DNA from: Methanobacteriota archaeon
GTDB taxonomy: Archaea; Thermoplasmatota; E2; DHVEG-1
Reading direction: 5' to 3'
Assembly: GCA_026394435.1 (NCBI GenBank)
Contig: JAPKYG010000206.1
Coordinates: forward strand, 1 to 16,078
DNA: 16,078 nucleotides
Below are positions 1 to 7,899 of the stretch, in pieces. The notes below the pieces were generated by a model, which had not been told where the DNA came from, ran no database searches, and was given only the letters and a program-made list of their open reading frames with translations. Made by a program: the position numbers and the translations under genes. Position 1 is the first letter of the stretch, and each line of letters opens with the position of its first letter.

Positions 1-66
1 ATGGATAAATATCCATTGATTAGGAAGGTGTTAATTCCCATCCTGTTTATCCGGGGAGGAATAAAA

Positions 67-1662
67 ATGCGACATATTATGTGGAAGAAAGGATTGGTAA
101 TAGGAATGATACTATTATTCCTAGGTGCGAGTGCCACACTTGGGGTGAGTGCATCTTATACCAATGGACAAATGTCACGAGTCATACAACAAAATATTCA
201 AGCGATAAAAAAAGATGTTATTGGACAAACATGTCTAGTTGGTAACGCTTTAATTTCTAGCAATACAGGGAATGATTATCATCCAAGAATGACCACAAAT
301 AGTCGAGGTCACACAATTGTAGTTTATGAACAAGAAACCGATTTATATCACAAGCAAGTACCGGTTGTGTATTCTGCTGATGAAGGACAAACATGGAAAA
401 GGGGATTTTTATTTGACTCAATTTACTTTTCATCAGGTTCTGGGGTACTCCACTATCCAGATATTGTATACAACGCCCCAAATGATCTATTGTATCTAAC
501 AATGGTCGACCCAAATGCAGATGTGTATAATAACGAAATGTCCTTCATTCCTGGAGATATCGCAAATGCTGAAAACGCATCATGGTATGGAACATCTGGC
601 GGATTCGATTACTTTTATAATGCATGCGCGTGTACAAACAACTTCTTCTTAGCACTCACCACTGAATACGCAAACGAATATTCGATTCTCGGACTTGCAT
701 GGTTTTTATATCCCGATTTTAAGCATCCACCAGTTATGGGCGGTTTCTACTACGATGGAAACTCAGTATTTCAATCTGCTCCTGCTGCGGAGTTAGAAAT
801 GGATTCAAATTCAAACCAACTATTTATTGTCTGTGAAACCCGTCTTGACTCCGGAACAAAAATAACAATCAAAACAAACATCATGGATGAAGGACTTATC
901 ACAAGCGGAGAACAGAAAGACGGTATGGATAAATATGCAGACCCTGAACAAATGCCTGGTGAGTATCTTGGTTTCGGGACAGATCCGGATGTCTCAGGGA
1001 GTGGAAACAAGGTATGTGTCGTGTATGTGGAAGATGGAAATGTTATCTGTAAATCAAGTAACACCTCAGCAGTGTATGACCCTGGTTTCAACTGGCAGGT
1101 ATCTACCGTGGAAAGTGGTGCAAGTGCTCCTGCAGTATATATGGCAGGAAACAATGTCTACTGTGCGTATGTGAAAGGCGGAAATCTATATCTCAAGGTA
1201 TCTGAAGACGGTGGAGTAACATGGGGAGTAGCTGAACAGAAGAATGATGTAGCTGGAACGGTAGTAGCTGAAAAAGGAGCTGTTGATATCGGCAAGAACG
1301 GAATTGCTTTTACAGATAACAGAAATGGAAATTATGACATATACTTTGCACCATTTGTAACAAAACCAACACCAATAGTAGTAATCGATTCAATATCAGG
1401 TGGATTCGGTGTAACCGCAGTCATTAAAAATTACGGTGACGCAACTGCTGAAAACTTTGATTGGAGCATAACAGCAGAAGGTAAAATCTTTAAAGGCGGC
1501 GGAAGAAAAACTGGGACCGCAACTCTTGCACCTGAAGCATCAATGACGATAAAAATTGGTCTCATGGTAGGATTCGGTGCTGTAACGGTAACAGTAACTG
1601 CAGATACAGCAACAAAAATACAACATTTCAAACTATTCTTCATTTTTTTAAAAGAGGTATAA
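67..1662 (+). CDS. Secreted Asp-box (BNR/sialidase-like) beta-propeller protein
   Basis: A 531-residue exported protein. The frame is open to base 1, but the ATG at 67 is preferred: GGGGAGGA at 53-60 sits 6 nt upstream, and the protein then starts with a signal peptide (MRHIMWKKGL, then a hydrophobic stretch ending near VSAS, about residue 30). Two Asp-box motifs (S-x-D-x-G-x-T-W) are visible: SADEGQTW at about residues 103-110 and SEDGGVTW at about 379-386, with a related FTDNRNGNYDIYFAP segment. These mark sialidase-like six-bladed propellers, but I see no clear sialidase active-site Arg triad, so enzymatic activity is not assigned. From about residue 436 there is a separate beta-rich domain (IDSISGGFGVTAVIKNYGDA onward), like CARDB-type adhesion or anchoring domains, ending in FKLFFIFLKEV. 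Probably an extracellular binding protein. No operon partner is visible downstream. Confidence 0.8.
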   Translation: MRHIMWKKGLVIGMILLFLGASATLGVSASYTNGQMSRVIQQNIQAIKKDVIGQTCLVGNALISSNTGNDYHPRMTTNSRGHTIVVYEQETDLYHKQVPVVYSADEGQTWKRGFLFDSIYFSSGSGVLHYPDIVYNAPNDLLYLTMVDPNADVYNNEMSFIPGDIANAENASWYGTSGGFDYFYNACACTNNFFLALTTEYANEYSILGLAWFLYPDFKHPPVMGGFYYDGNSVFQSAPAAELEMDSNSNQLFIVCETRLDSGTKITIKTNIMDEGLITSGEQKDGMDKYADPEQMPGEYLGFGTDPDVSGSGNKVCVVYVEDGNVICKSSNTSAVYDPGFNWQVSTVESGASAPAVYMAGNNVYCAYVKGGNLYLKVSEDGGVTWGVAEQKNDVAGTVVAEKGAVDIGKNGIAFTDNRNGNYDIYFAPFVTKPTPIVVIDSISGGFGVTAVIKNYGDATAENFDWSITAEGKIFKGGGRKTGTATLAPEASMTIKIGLMVGFGAVTVTVTADTATKIQHFKLFFIFLKEV

Positions 1663-1695
1663 AAACTATAACCTTTTTCTTCTCTATTTTAATTA

Positions 1696-1882
1696 ATTCG
1701 TTCAAAAGAACACGAGTTAAAACCGTGCTAATGCTTCTCCGCTACCTTTATATAAAGATTTCTTTTTTAGGGTTTTAGATATAATTTTAATTATTTTTTA
1801 GGGTAGTAAACTATACTTTTTTTCCGTATCCCTTCGGCGGCTTGGCCACCTTTTTTTCTCCTGAGAAATAGAAAAAAGGGGC
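1696..1882 (+). repeat. Interspersed intergenic element, copy 1
   Basis: The core TATCCCTTCGGCGGCT is at 1827-1842. It is preceded by AAACTATAC (1808-1816) and followed by T7-CTCCTG (1851-1862). The left arm, from ATTCG at 1696, matches copy 2 (from 7354) nearly base for base through GTGCTAATG, TTCTCCGCTAC and TTTATATAAA (about 1747-1756). A T-rich/A-rich inverted repeat follows the core (CCTTTTTTTCT at 1849-1859 with AGAAAAAAGG at 1870-1879, one bulge), which as RNA would be a hairpin. Confidence 0.75.
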
Positions 1883-1919
1883 TTTGGACCCTTAGAACTC
1901 TTAAACAAGGTCGTTAATC

Positions 1920-1957
1920 ATTCGTACAAAAACATGAACTTTGAATGGTGTTAATGT
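1920..1957 (+). repeat. Partial copy of the element's left arm
   Basis: ATTCGTACAAAAACATGA and the following TAATG reproduce the left arm of copy 2 (ATTCGCACAAAAACATGA at 7354-7371). The similarity fades after about 1957 and no TTCGGCGG core follows. It appears to be a detached or decayed left arm only about 40 bp downstream of copy 1. Confidence 0.55.
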
Positions 1958-2098
1958 TTGTTGACATTTTTGTAATGAGGTTTTATAATTTAGCGGGAAA
2001 GAAAAAATAAAGGGATAAGTGCAACCGTTACCTTTCAACCAATGTCCTTTAAGATAACAGAATTAACACAATAATATTGAGAAAGCAAAGAGGACATT

Positions 2099-3073
2099 TT
2101 ATACTTGTCCATCTGGCATGAAAACATATTTATGAACCTCCTCGAAAAGAAAGTAGTTATAATTACGTATCGCTAAGGGAAACATTTTATTAATCCCATC
2201 CATTAGACTATGAAGTTCTGTTAAATCTTTCAGATGAAATTCCAATTCAAGATGCGATAATCCCGTAGTAACATCAATAGCAAAAAGATTAGGATTGGAT
2301 ATGATATATTTTATAATGTTTGCCCGTTGTTTGTAATCCTTGAGATAAATATCCACCTTAAAGTAGCAATATCCTATTTTTGATAAATCGATATTCGGTC
2401 GAAAAGCCTTGATAACCCCTTGCTTCATAAGTTTTTTAATCCGATATTTAATAGCTTCCGAGGTTTTACCGAGCTGATTAGATAGTTCACAGAGCGATAT
2501 CCTTGCATTTACAGCAAGTATTTGCAATAATTTGAAATCAAAATCATCAATATCGACGTGTTTACCGCCCACCATGGCATCAATTTGGCGGGCTCGATCA
2601 TCAATCGGTTCTTCTGGTAATAAATACGATAATTTATAGGTGATGTACTCGATGTAGAAACTCAACACTTGATTCTGAAAATAATCACCGTACTTATTGA
2701 GGGTCTTCTGCCAAAAAGAAAAGAAAGCCCCGAAGTCCTTTATCCAGAATACAACCTCGAAGTCATATTTTCCACTAAGCGAGTAGGTTACGACAGCGGA
2801 TTTTGTTTTTACGAAATAATCTACAATTTCCTGTTTCGTTTCTCGTGTTGAATACTGGAAAATTATATATAATCTCAATACAACATATCCCAGTCTAAGA
2901 CCATCGATGACAGTATAATAATTTTTTATGATACCTTGTTCTTCGAGTTTTTTAATGCGATTTCTCACAACCATTTTTGACAGACCCACTTTTTTTCCAA
3001 TCATAGTATTGGATTGGCGGCAGTTTAAATCTAATTGATACAGAATTTTTTTATCTTTAACATCAATTTTCAT
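2099..3073 (-). CDS. Tandem Lrp/AsnC-family transcriptional regulator
   Basis: A 324-residue protein made of two Lrp/AsnC-like halves; ordinary members are about 150 residues. The first winged HTH is at residues 4-55 (helix pair ending VVRNRIKKLEEQGIIKNY) and the second at about 176-228 (SEAIKYRIKKLMKQGVIKAF). Each is followed by a beta-rich region resembling the RAM/ligand-binding domain, though the canonical glycine-rich effector site is not obvious. Lrp proteins bind DNA as dimers or octamers, so a one-chain double repeat could act as a pseudo-dimer. It is divergent, across 108 bp, from the secreted-hydrolase operon at 3182, making it a plausible local regulator of that operon as well as of itself (inference). 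A TATA-like site about 31 nt upstream suggests an almost leaderless message. Confidence 0.85.
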   Translation of the reverse strand: MKIDVKDKKILYQLDLNCRQSNTMIGKKVGLSKMVVRNRIKKLEEQGIIKNYYTVIDGLRLGYVVLRLYIIFQYSTRETKQEIVDYFVKTKSAVVTYSLSGKYDFEVVFWIKDFGAFFSFWQKTLNKYGDYFQNQVLSFYIEYITYKLSYLLPEEPIDDRARQIDAMVGGKHVDIDDFDFKLLQILAVNARISLCELSNQLGKTSEAIKYRIKKLMKQGVIKAFRPNIDLSKIGYCYFKVDIYLKDYKQRANIIKYIISNPNLFAIDVTTGLSHLELEFHLKDLTELHSLMDGINKMFPLAIRNYNYFLFEEVHKYVFMPDGQV

Positions 3074-3097
3074 AATATGTTTACTAAATCAAAAAAA

Positions 3098-3110
3098 CAA
3101 TATTAAATTT
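3098..3110 (-). promoter_or_regulatory. TATA-like promoter of the tandem Lrp gene
   Basis: Read on the minus strand, this is AAATTTAATATTG, preceded by ACCGAAA, which resembles an archaeal BRE/TATA pair. Its centre is about 31 nt from the start codon, which predicts a transcript with only a few untranslated bases. This agrees with the lack of a Shine-Dalgarno site. Confidence 0.4.
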
Positions 3111-3132
3111 TTCGGTTTGTATCAAAATTTCT

Positions 3133-3149
3133 GGAGAAGATTATTAATA
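3133..3149 (+). promoter_or_regulatory. Possible TATA/BRE promoter of the 3182 operon
   Basis: Purine-rich GGAGAAGA (3133-3140) followed by TTATTAATA (3141-3149) is the best BRE/TATA candidate. Transcription would start near 3171, just at the GGTG ribosome-binding site (3173-3176) ahead of the ATG at 3182. The region is very AT-rich, so other placements are possible. Confidence 0.3.
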
Positions 3150-3181
3150 CAAAGATAATATTATTATAATAAGGTGTAAAT

Positions 3182-4774
3182 ATGAAGTTTTATGCGTTTA
3201 GTATCGTTGCGTTAATGGTTGTCAGCAGTGTGGGTATGGCTGACGTAGCTACATCGGGCTATCAACATCCGGCGAGTGAGGACAAAAGTATTTCAGCAAC
3301 AACCACACGTTTTGATGGTCCGCAGGAAAAATGGAACAAAACGTATGGTGGGGTTGCAGCTGAGGAAGGCTGGATGGTTCAACACACAAATGATGGAGGA
3401 TTTATTCTGATTGGTTACACTGTATCATTTGGTAGTGGATCTTCGGATATTTGGTTGATCAAAACCGATGCAGAGGGTAATCAACAATGGTCAAAAACAT
3501 ATGGTGGCAGGGGAAACGATCTCAGCCGTGCTGTACAACAAACCTCTGATGGAGGCTATATTATCGGGGCAACTACCCAATCTTTTGGAAGCGGGGGAGA
3601 TGATATTTGGGTGATAAAAACCGATGCCTCTGGCAATATCGTATGGCAGAAAACATTTGGTGGAGTAAACCAAGACCATTGTAATGCAATTTTACAACTA
3701 CCGAGTGGCGACTATGTTTTAATAGGGGATTGGGATCTTGGCGGAACTTCTGATCTCTATGTTATGAAACTAGATTCAGAAGGCAATGAGCTGTGGACTA
3801 GGGTTTACAGCGATGATCACTTTGGTTTCGGTCATTCCTTACAGATGACGTCAGATGGTGGTTTTATTTTACTTGGTGGCATCGATTTGTATGGAGATTC
3901 CGATATGTGGTTGATTAAAACTGATGCCAATGGCATTATGGTCTGGGAAAAAACATTTGGAGAGAGAACACCAGAAATAGGTACAACTGTGATTCAAACC
4001 TTGGATGATAGTTTTCTTTTAGGTGGATGGATACTCCCAGCGGATCTTAATAAATCTATTTTGTTGATAAAGACAGACAGCGATGGTAATAGGTTATGGG
4101 AGAAAAAAATTTATGCAGGACATTCAAAGGAGTCGTATGTAAACACCCTTGGTTTAGATCAGACCACTGATGGTGGTTGCATCATCGCTGGAGAAAAAAT
4201 TGTTTCTAATGATAAGAATGCCTGGTTAATAAAAACCGATTGGGAAGGTACTATACTTTGGGATATGGCTATTGGGGGGTCATCAGATGAGTATAGTTGC
4301 GGAGTTGAACAAATCGATGATGAAAACGTTATTGTCGTTGGAGCTACAAAATCTTACAGTGCAGGTGGATATGACATGTGGTTAATCAAAGTGTTACAAG
4401 GAAATGGAACACTACCTCCATTAAAACCAACAATTAATGGCCCGATATCTGGAAAAGTGAATAATGAGTACCCTTACACAAGTAGCACGACAGACCCAGA
4501 AGGAAATCAAGTATTTTATTGGTTTGATTGGGCTGAAGGTACTAACAGCGGATGGCTTGGACCATACAATTCTGGGGCAACATGCGAAGCAAAACATACC
4601 TGGAATATAAAAGGTAACTATGATGTTAAAGTAAAAGCAAAGGATGCAACTGGTGCGGAAAGCCCTTGGTCAGATCCATTACCAATAACGATGCCTTATT
4701 CGTATAATCCGATACTACAGTTCTTAGAGTTGTTGTTCGAGCGATTCACTCTTCCATTCATGGAGAATATATGA
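3182..4774 (+). CDS. Secreted seven-repeat beta-propeller with PKD-like domain
   Basis: A 530-residue exported protein with a short N-terminal signal (hydrophobic residues about 3-20). It is followed by seven repeats of about 50 residues with the pattern (T/S)DGG-(F/Y)-I-x-x-G ... D-(I/M)-W-(L/V)-I-K-T-D-x-x-G-x-x-x-W-x-K-T-(F/Y)-G-G, for example SDGGYIIGATTQSFGSGG and DIWVIKTDASGNIVWQKTFG. The N-terminal KWNKTYGG strand could close the ring with the last repeat, giving a seven-bladed propeller. A PKD/Ig-like domain follows (about residues 418-505) and then a hydrophobic tail beginning YNPILQFLELLFERF. Propeller plus PKD suggests extracellular carbohydrate or protein binding; no catalytic residues are recognised. 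The stop overlaps the next start (ATGA at 4771-4774), so translation is probably coupled. The tail is shorter and differs at its end from that of the next gene. AAGGTG at 3171-3176 supports the start. Confidence 0.8.
   Translation: MKFYAFSIVALMVVSSVGMADVATSGYQHPASEDKSISATTTRFDGPQEKWNKTYGGVAAEEGWMVQHTNDGGFILIGYTVSFGSGSSDIWLIKTDAEGNQQWSKTYGGRGNDLSRAVQQTSDGGYIIGATTQSFGSGGDDIWVIKTDASGNIVWQKTFGGVNQDHCNAILQLPSGDYVLIGDWDLGGTSDLYVMKLDSEGNELWTRVYSDDHFGFGHSLQMTSDGGFILLGGIDLYGDSDMWLIKTDANGIMVWEKTFGERTPEIGTTVIQTLDDSFLLGGWILPADLNKSILLIKTDSDGNRLWEKKIYAGHSKESYVNTLGLDQTTDGGCIIAGEKIVSNDKNAWLIKTDWEGTILWDMAIGGSSDEYSCGVEQIDDENVIVVGATKSYSAGGYDMWLIKVLQGNGTLPPLKPTINGPISGKVNNEYPYTSSTTDPEGNQVFYWFDWAEGTNSGWLGPYNSGATCEAKHTWNIKGNYDVKVKAKDATGAESPWSDPLPITMPYSYNPILQFLELLFERFTLPFMENI
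4600..4728 (+). repeat. PKD/tail-coding repeat, copy A (pairs with 5745-5873)
   Basis: Within the PKD-like and tail-coding part of the propeller gene, stretches of 25 nt (4600-4624 against 5745-5769) and 29 nt (4700-4728 against 5845-5873) are identical to the following gene, including at third codon positions. The broader similar region runs from about 4551 to 4735. This points to a recent cassette duplication or gene conversion. Confidence 0.8.
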
Positions 4775-5931
4775 GAAAAATCATACAATTAACGATAGTC
4801 GTTATCCTACTATTATTTCTTCAAGCCTCAACACTTGCCTGTACGATTTTCAGCGCAGATGATGGAACCATGACTCTTGCAGGTACCAACGGTGATTATT
4901 CAGACACCGACACCTACATCGTCTTTTATCCAGCGGAAAACGGGAAACACGGACGAATGTACGCTGGCTGGAAACAATTCTGGTGGCAAACCGGTCTGAA
5001 CGATCAAGGTCTCTTCTATGCATCAGCATCTACCTCATTTCTTGAGGCGCAGAACTCAACACAGAAACCGCGCCCATCACAATATCTTATGTACAAATGC
5101 TTGGAAGAATGTTCAACCGTTGAAGACGTCCTTGAAGTCTTTGATCAATATAATCTTTATTTTTTAGAAACCATGCAACTCATAATCTCTGACGCAACAG
5201 GCGCATCAGTAATCATCGAAGGCGATCCCCTTCACTTCAAACAAAACTATTACCAGGTTGTAACCAACTTCCGACTATCACAAACAAACCCACCGTATCC
5301 CTGCTGGCGGTACAACACCGCTGTTGCAATGTTTGAAAACACCACGACAATATCACTGGAGTTCTTCACATCCATCTGTGACGCAACTCACCAAGAACGA
5401 GGCACGCAGTTCTCTACGGTGTGTGATCTCCAACAAAAAATCATTTATTTATACCGGCAATACAATTACAACCAAGTAAAAATATTCAACCTTACTGAAG
5501 AGATTCAATCCGGCTACCACATCTATTCCATCCAATCACTGTTTACTACCTCCAACTCGCCAACCAAACCAACGACACCCCAAGGGAAAAGAGAAGGAAC
5601 CATTGGACAGAACTACACCTATTCTACGAGTTCCACTGATAGCGATGGAGATCAAATATCCTATGTATTTGACTGGGGTGACGGATCAATCAGTGGGTGG
5701 CTTGGACCATATACTTCGGGGGTAACATGTGAAGCGAAACACATCTGGAATATAAAAGGTAACTATGATATTAAAGTGAAAGCTAAAGATATTTACGGTG
5801 CGGAGAGTAGCTGGTCCGATCCTTTGCCTATCACGATGCCGTACTCGTATAATCCGATACTACAGTTCTTAGAATTGTTGTTCCAGTATTTTCCACACGC
5901 GTTTCCATTACTCAGACAGCTATTGGGGTAG
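4771..5931 (+). CDS. Secreted Ntn-type (choloylglycine hydrolase/C45-like) hydrolase with PKD-like domain
   Basis: A 386-residue protein. Residues 1-23 are a signal peptide ending STLA, so signal cleavage would expose Cys24 as the new N-terminus, followed by TIFSADDGTMTLAGTNGDYSD. An N-terminal Cys followed shortly by an (N/R)-x-D segment is the hallmark of cysteine Ntn hydrolases (bile salt hydrolase, penicillin V acylase, acyl-CoA:6-APA acyltransferase), which cleave or transfer acyl groups on amides. The catalytic domain covers about residues 24-258. It is followed by a PKD-like domain (about 265-350) and a tail ending YFPHAFPLLRQLLG. The substrate cannot be read from the sequence. It overlaps the upstream propeller gene by 4 bp and shares nearly identical PKD/tail DNA with it. 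The TLAC at the cleavage site could also be a weak lipobox, which would block Ntn chemistry; I favour the hydrolase because of the conserved residues that follow. Confidence 0.7.
   Translation: MRKIIQLTIVVILLLFLQASTLACTIFSADDGTMTLAGTNGDYSDTDTYIVFYPAENGKHGRMYAGWKQFWWQTGLNDQGLFYASASTSFLEAQNSTQKPRPSQYLMYKCLEECSTVEDVLEVFDQYNLYFLETMQLIISDATGASVIIEGDPLHFKQNYYQVVTNFRLSQTNPPYPCWRYNTAVAMFENTTTISLEFFTSICDATHQERGTQFSTVCDLQQKIIYLYRQYNYNQVKIFNLTEEIQSGYHIYSIQSLFTTSNSPTKPTTPQGKREGTIGQNYTYSTSSTDSDGDQISYVFDWGDGSISGWLGPYTSGVTCEAKHIWNIKGNYDIKVKAKDIYGAESSWSDPLPITMPYSYNPILQFLELLFQYFPHAFPLLRQLLG
5745..5873 (+). repeat. PKD/tail-coding repeat, copy B (pairs with 4600-4728)
   Basis: Second copy of the PKD/tail cassette, in the Ntn-hydrolase gene. 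The broader similar region runs from about 5696 to 5880. The upstream catalytic parts of the two genes are unrelated, so only the C-terminal module is shared. Confidence 0.8.
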
Positions 5932-5951
5932 TAAGAATTCCGGGGGTAGAA

Positions 5952-7283
5952 ATGAACATGAAAAACAAAATCGTAGGAATTTGTATTTGTATACTATTGA
6001 TAACAACGTGTGTCATACCAGTCATGGCTGACATAACAAAGAAAGCTGCATATATACCGTCAAATGATGCTGCATTCGATCGAAAGATCTCCTTTCTCAT
6101 GAAAATAGCAGGTTTTCCATCTCTTTCTGCCTGTATTATCAAAGACGATCAGATAATATGGTCCAAAGGGTATGGGTATTACGATCGTTCTGAGCGTAAA
6201 CCTGCGACGACAGATACCGTCTATGTCCTTGCATCAATCACGAAGACTATTGTTGGCACCGCGCTCATGCAACTCTATGAGCAAGGGTTGTTTGACCTTG
6301 ATGACGATGTCAACACATATTTACCATTCGATCTTCGAAACCCCAATTTCCCTGAGGACCCCATCACGTTTCGCATGCTACTCTCCCATACATCAAGCTT
6401 GAATACAAACGAGCAACTGCAATATTATTGGTTTAACTTCTCCGGTGACCCGCCCTATAGTTTCTTCCCCGAACCCTACCTCAGGGAATTCCTTTTACCA
6501 GGCGGAAGATATTATGATCCCAGCGTCTGGAGTACGGAATATCGACCAGGAGAGTATGCGATGTATGCAAATGTTGGGTTTGACCTTATCTCCTATCTTG
6601 TGGAGATCATATCCGGTGAACCCTTCCTAGAGTATTGTGACGCCCATATTTTTTCCCCCTTAGATATGAAACATACCGGGTTTAATTTTTCCCGTTTTGA
6701 CATCAATCAGGTGGCGATACCCTACCAACGTTACAAGGGAAAATACTATACCATTAATGAGCTGGAATCCATATTTGAATGGGAGCTACCAGAACCGTAT
6801 TATCGGATGCGATTCTATCCAGCTGGGGGATTGTATACAACTGTTACTGATCTGTCACATTTCCTTATCGCACATATGAATGACGGAATCTATAATGACA
6901 CTCAGATCCTTGAAAAAGAGACCGTGGATCTTATGCATACGATACAACCAGGGAATCAAATTGGGTATGGTCTTGCATGGATGCATCAATCAATTGGGGG
7001 TCTCTCAGGCCATGGCGGGGATCTCCCCGGCGGCGATACGTGGATGCTCTACAACGAGACAAAGAACATCGGTGTCATCTATCTCGCCAATGGAAATCCA
7101 GGATATAGTGCCTTACCATTTGGAGGACAGTTACCATTTATGTTGATTCTTTATTTCTTGTTAACAAAAGAAGGAACATGGAAAGGAGAAATGCAACATG
7201 AGTTCACCGTATCATCAGACCCATTCTTCACGACACCTTTGATAGCACCTCGATCTATGTCATACGGATATAACTATAATTAA
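5952..7283 (+). CDS. Secreted class C beta-lactamase-family serine hydrolase
   Basis: A 443-residue protein of the beta-lactamase/D-aminopeptidase/esterase superfamily (Pfam Beta-lactamase). An N-terminal signal peptide ends near PVMA (about residue 26). All three active-site motifs are present: S95-I-T-K98 (nucleophile Ser and general base Lys, in YVLASITKTIVG), Y205-A-N207 (in MYANVGFDL), and H354-G-G356 (in LSGHGGDLPGG), replacing the K-T-G box as is usual for the esterase/peptidase branches. The fold therefore looks intact and active, probably on an extracellular ester or amide; true beta-lactam resistance is not implied. A hydrophobic stretch LPFMLILYFLL (about 394-404) near the end might touch the membrane. 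It starts 20 bp after the Ntn hydrolase and is probably in the same operon. The start at 5952 has GGGGGT upstream; the ATG at 5958 is an alternative. Confidence 0.9.
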   Translation: MNMKNKIVGICICILLITTCVIPVMADITKKAAYIPSNDAAFDRKISFLMKIAGFPSLSACIIKDDQIIWSKGYGYYDRSERKPATTDTVYVLASITKTIVGTALMQLYEQGLFDLDDDVNTYLPFDLRNPNFPEDPITFRMLLSHTSSLNTNEQLQYYWFNFSGDPPYSFFPEPYLREFLLPGGRYYDPSVWSTEYRPGEYAMYANVGFDLISYLVEIISGEPFLEYCDAHIFSPLDMKHTGFNFSRFDINQVAIPYQRYKGKYYTINELESIFEWELPEPYYRMRFYPAGGLYTTVTDLSHFLIAHMNDGIYNDTQILEKETVDLMHTIQPGNQIGYGLAWMHQSIGGLSGHGGDLPGGDTWMLYNETKNIGVIYLANGNPGYSALPFGGQLPFMLILYFLLTKEGTWKGEMQHEFTVSSDPFFTTPLIAPRSMSYGYNYN

Positions 7284-7287
7284 AAAA

Positions 7288-7343
7288 CATGCTTTGCGGC
7301 ATGATTCTGTTAAATAATCATAACCCCCCCTTATTTTTTTTTT
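7288..7343 (+). terminator. Terminator of the 3182-7283 operon
   Basis: A small hairpin (CATGC at 7288-7292 with GCATG at 7299-7303) begins a few bases after the stop codon and is followed by a ten-base T-run (7334-7343). Poly-T stretches are the main archaeal termination signal. Confidence 0.55.
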
Positions 7344-7353
7344 CTATCATTTG

Positions 7354-7583
7354 ATTCGCACAAAAACATGAGCTTAGAACCGCGCTAATGATTCTCCGCT
7401 ACGTTTATATAAACATTTCTATTTTTGTGTTTTCGATATCATTTTAGCTATTTTTTTCTCCGGGGGATTTTAACCTATACACCGTAATCCCTTCGGCGGC
7501 TATCTGAACTTTTTTCTCCTGTTGGCAATCTCTGAAAAAGCAAGTCCACAGGGGGCTCTATGAGTATAGGTTAAAAGCCCCCG
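7354..7583 (+). repeat. Interspersed intergenic element, copy 2 (best-preserved, structured)
   Basis: The left arm (7354-7440) matches copy 1, including TTTATATAAA (about 7404-7413). The right part is bounded by a 20-bp inverted repeat: CGGGGGATTTTAACCTATAC at 7461-7480 pairs at 19 of 20 positions with 7564-7583. Inside are the core TCCCTTCGGCGGCT (7488-7501), able to form a small UUCG-loop hairpin, T6-CTCCTG (7510-7521), and a second possible helix of CTCCTGTTGG (7516-7525) with CCACAGGGG (7546-7554), nine pairs with one bulged U. The 123-bp bounded unit could be a structured RNA or a MITE-like element with terminal inverted repeats; I see no clear target-site duplication. Confidence 0.75.
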
Positions 7584-7627
7584 CCCTCTAATTTATCAAT
7601 AAATATGAGTCCAAATCTCCCTCCACG

Positions 7628-7651
7628 CACTAATCATTAGCACAGTTAGTG
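7628..7651. repeat. Imperfect inverted repeat
   Basis: CACTAA (7628-7633) and TTAGTG (7646-7651) are complementary. They are flanked by a second complementary pair, TCCAA (7610-7614) and TTGGA (7655-7659). Together they could form a bulged stem-loop of about 50 nt. Function unknown; it may be a decayed piece of a repeat. Confidence 0.4.
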
Positions 7652-7721
7652 AAATTGGAGAAACACACAATTTTTTACCTGTAAACTGGAGTCAATATCT
7701 CCTTCCTCTGTATTATCAATC

Positions 7722-7763
7722 TTAATTTATTTACCAATAAATTCGTGTTCCCTTCCCGACGGG
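7722..7763 (+). repeat. Direct repeat C, left copy
   Basis: Contains AAATTCGTGTTCCCTTCCCG (from 7739), which recurs exactly at 9391-9410, with weaker similarity extending to either side (TTTAC upstream, AGGA/GGGA downstream). TCCC-GAC-GGGA (7754-7764) could form a tiny hairpin in this copy. Confidence 0.65.
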
Positions 7764-7870
7764 AGTACTAAACCCATACTCAATATCTTAAATATTATTA
7801 ATTTCTGCAAGGATTGTTAGAACATTATACCTTTTTCATAATGATTTTTGACAAAGTGAAAAATGATTTT

Positions 7871-7899
7871 ATTACTTGCTGATTATGATGTTGATGGTT
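7871..7899 (+). repeat. Direct repeat D, left copy
   Basis: ATTACTTGCTGATTATGAT followed by a TT-ATGGTT end recurs at 9329-9357 in the same orientation with only two mismatches in 29 bases. The two copies closely flank the gene at 7948-9255. Confidence 0.7.

Larger units (their letters stand above)
1663..2098. other. Convergent intergenic region
   Basis: This 436-bp gap lies between two genes that face each other. I found no convincing gene in it. It holds copy 1 of the interspersed element (1696-1882), a partial second copy of the element's left part (1920-1957), and several T-runs that could end transcription from 67-1662. Confidence 0.6.

Noticed and set aside
4771..5931. The Cys24 protein as a plain lipoprotein
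   Set aside because: The TLAC site is a weak lipobox, whereas Cys followed by TIFS and then the N-G-D segment matches Ntn hydrolases; kept as an alternative in the entry.
6172..7146. Four consecutive open segments in a second plus-strand frame
   Set aside because: They overlap the serine hydrolase, which has all three active-site motifs in its own frame; the segments follow codon bias and show no frameshift evidence.
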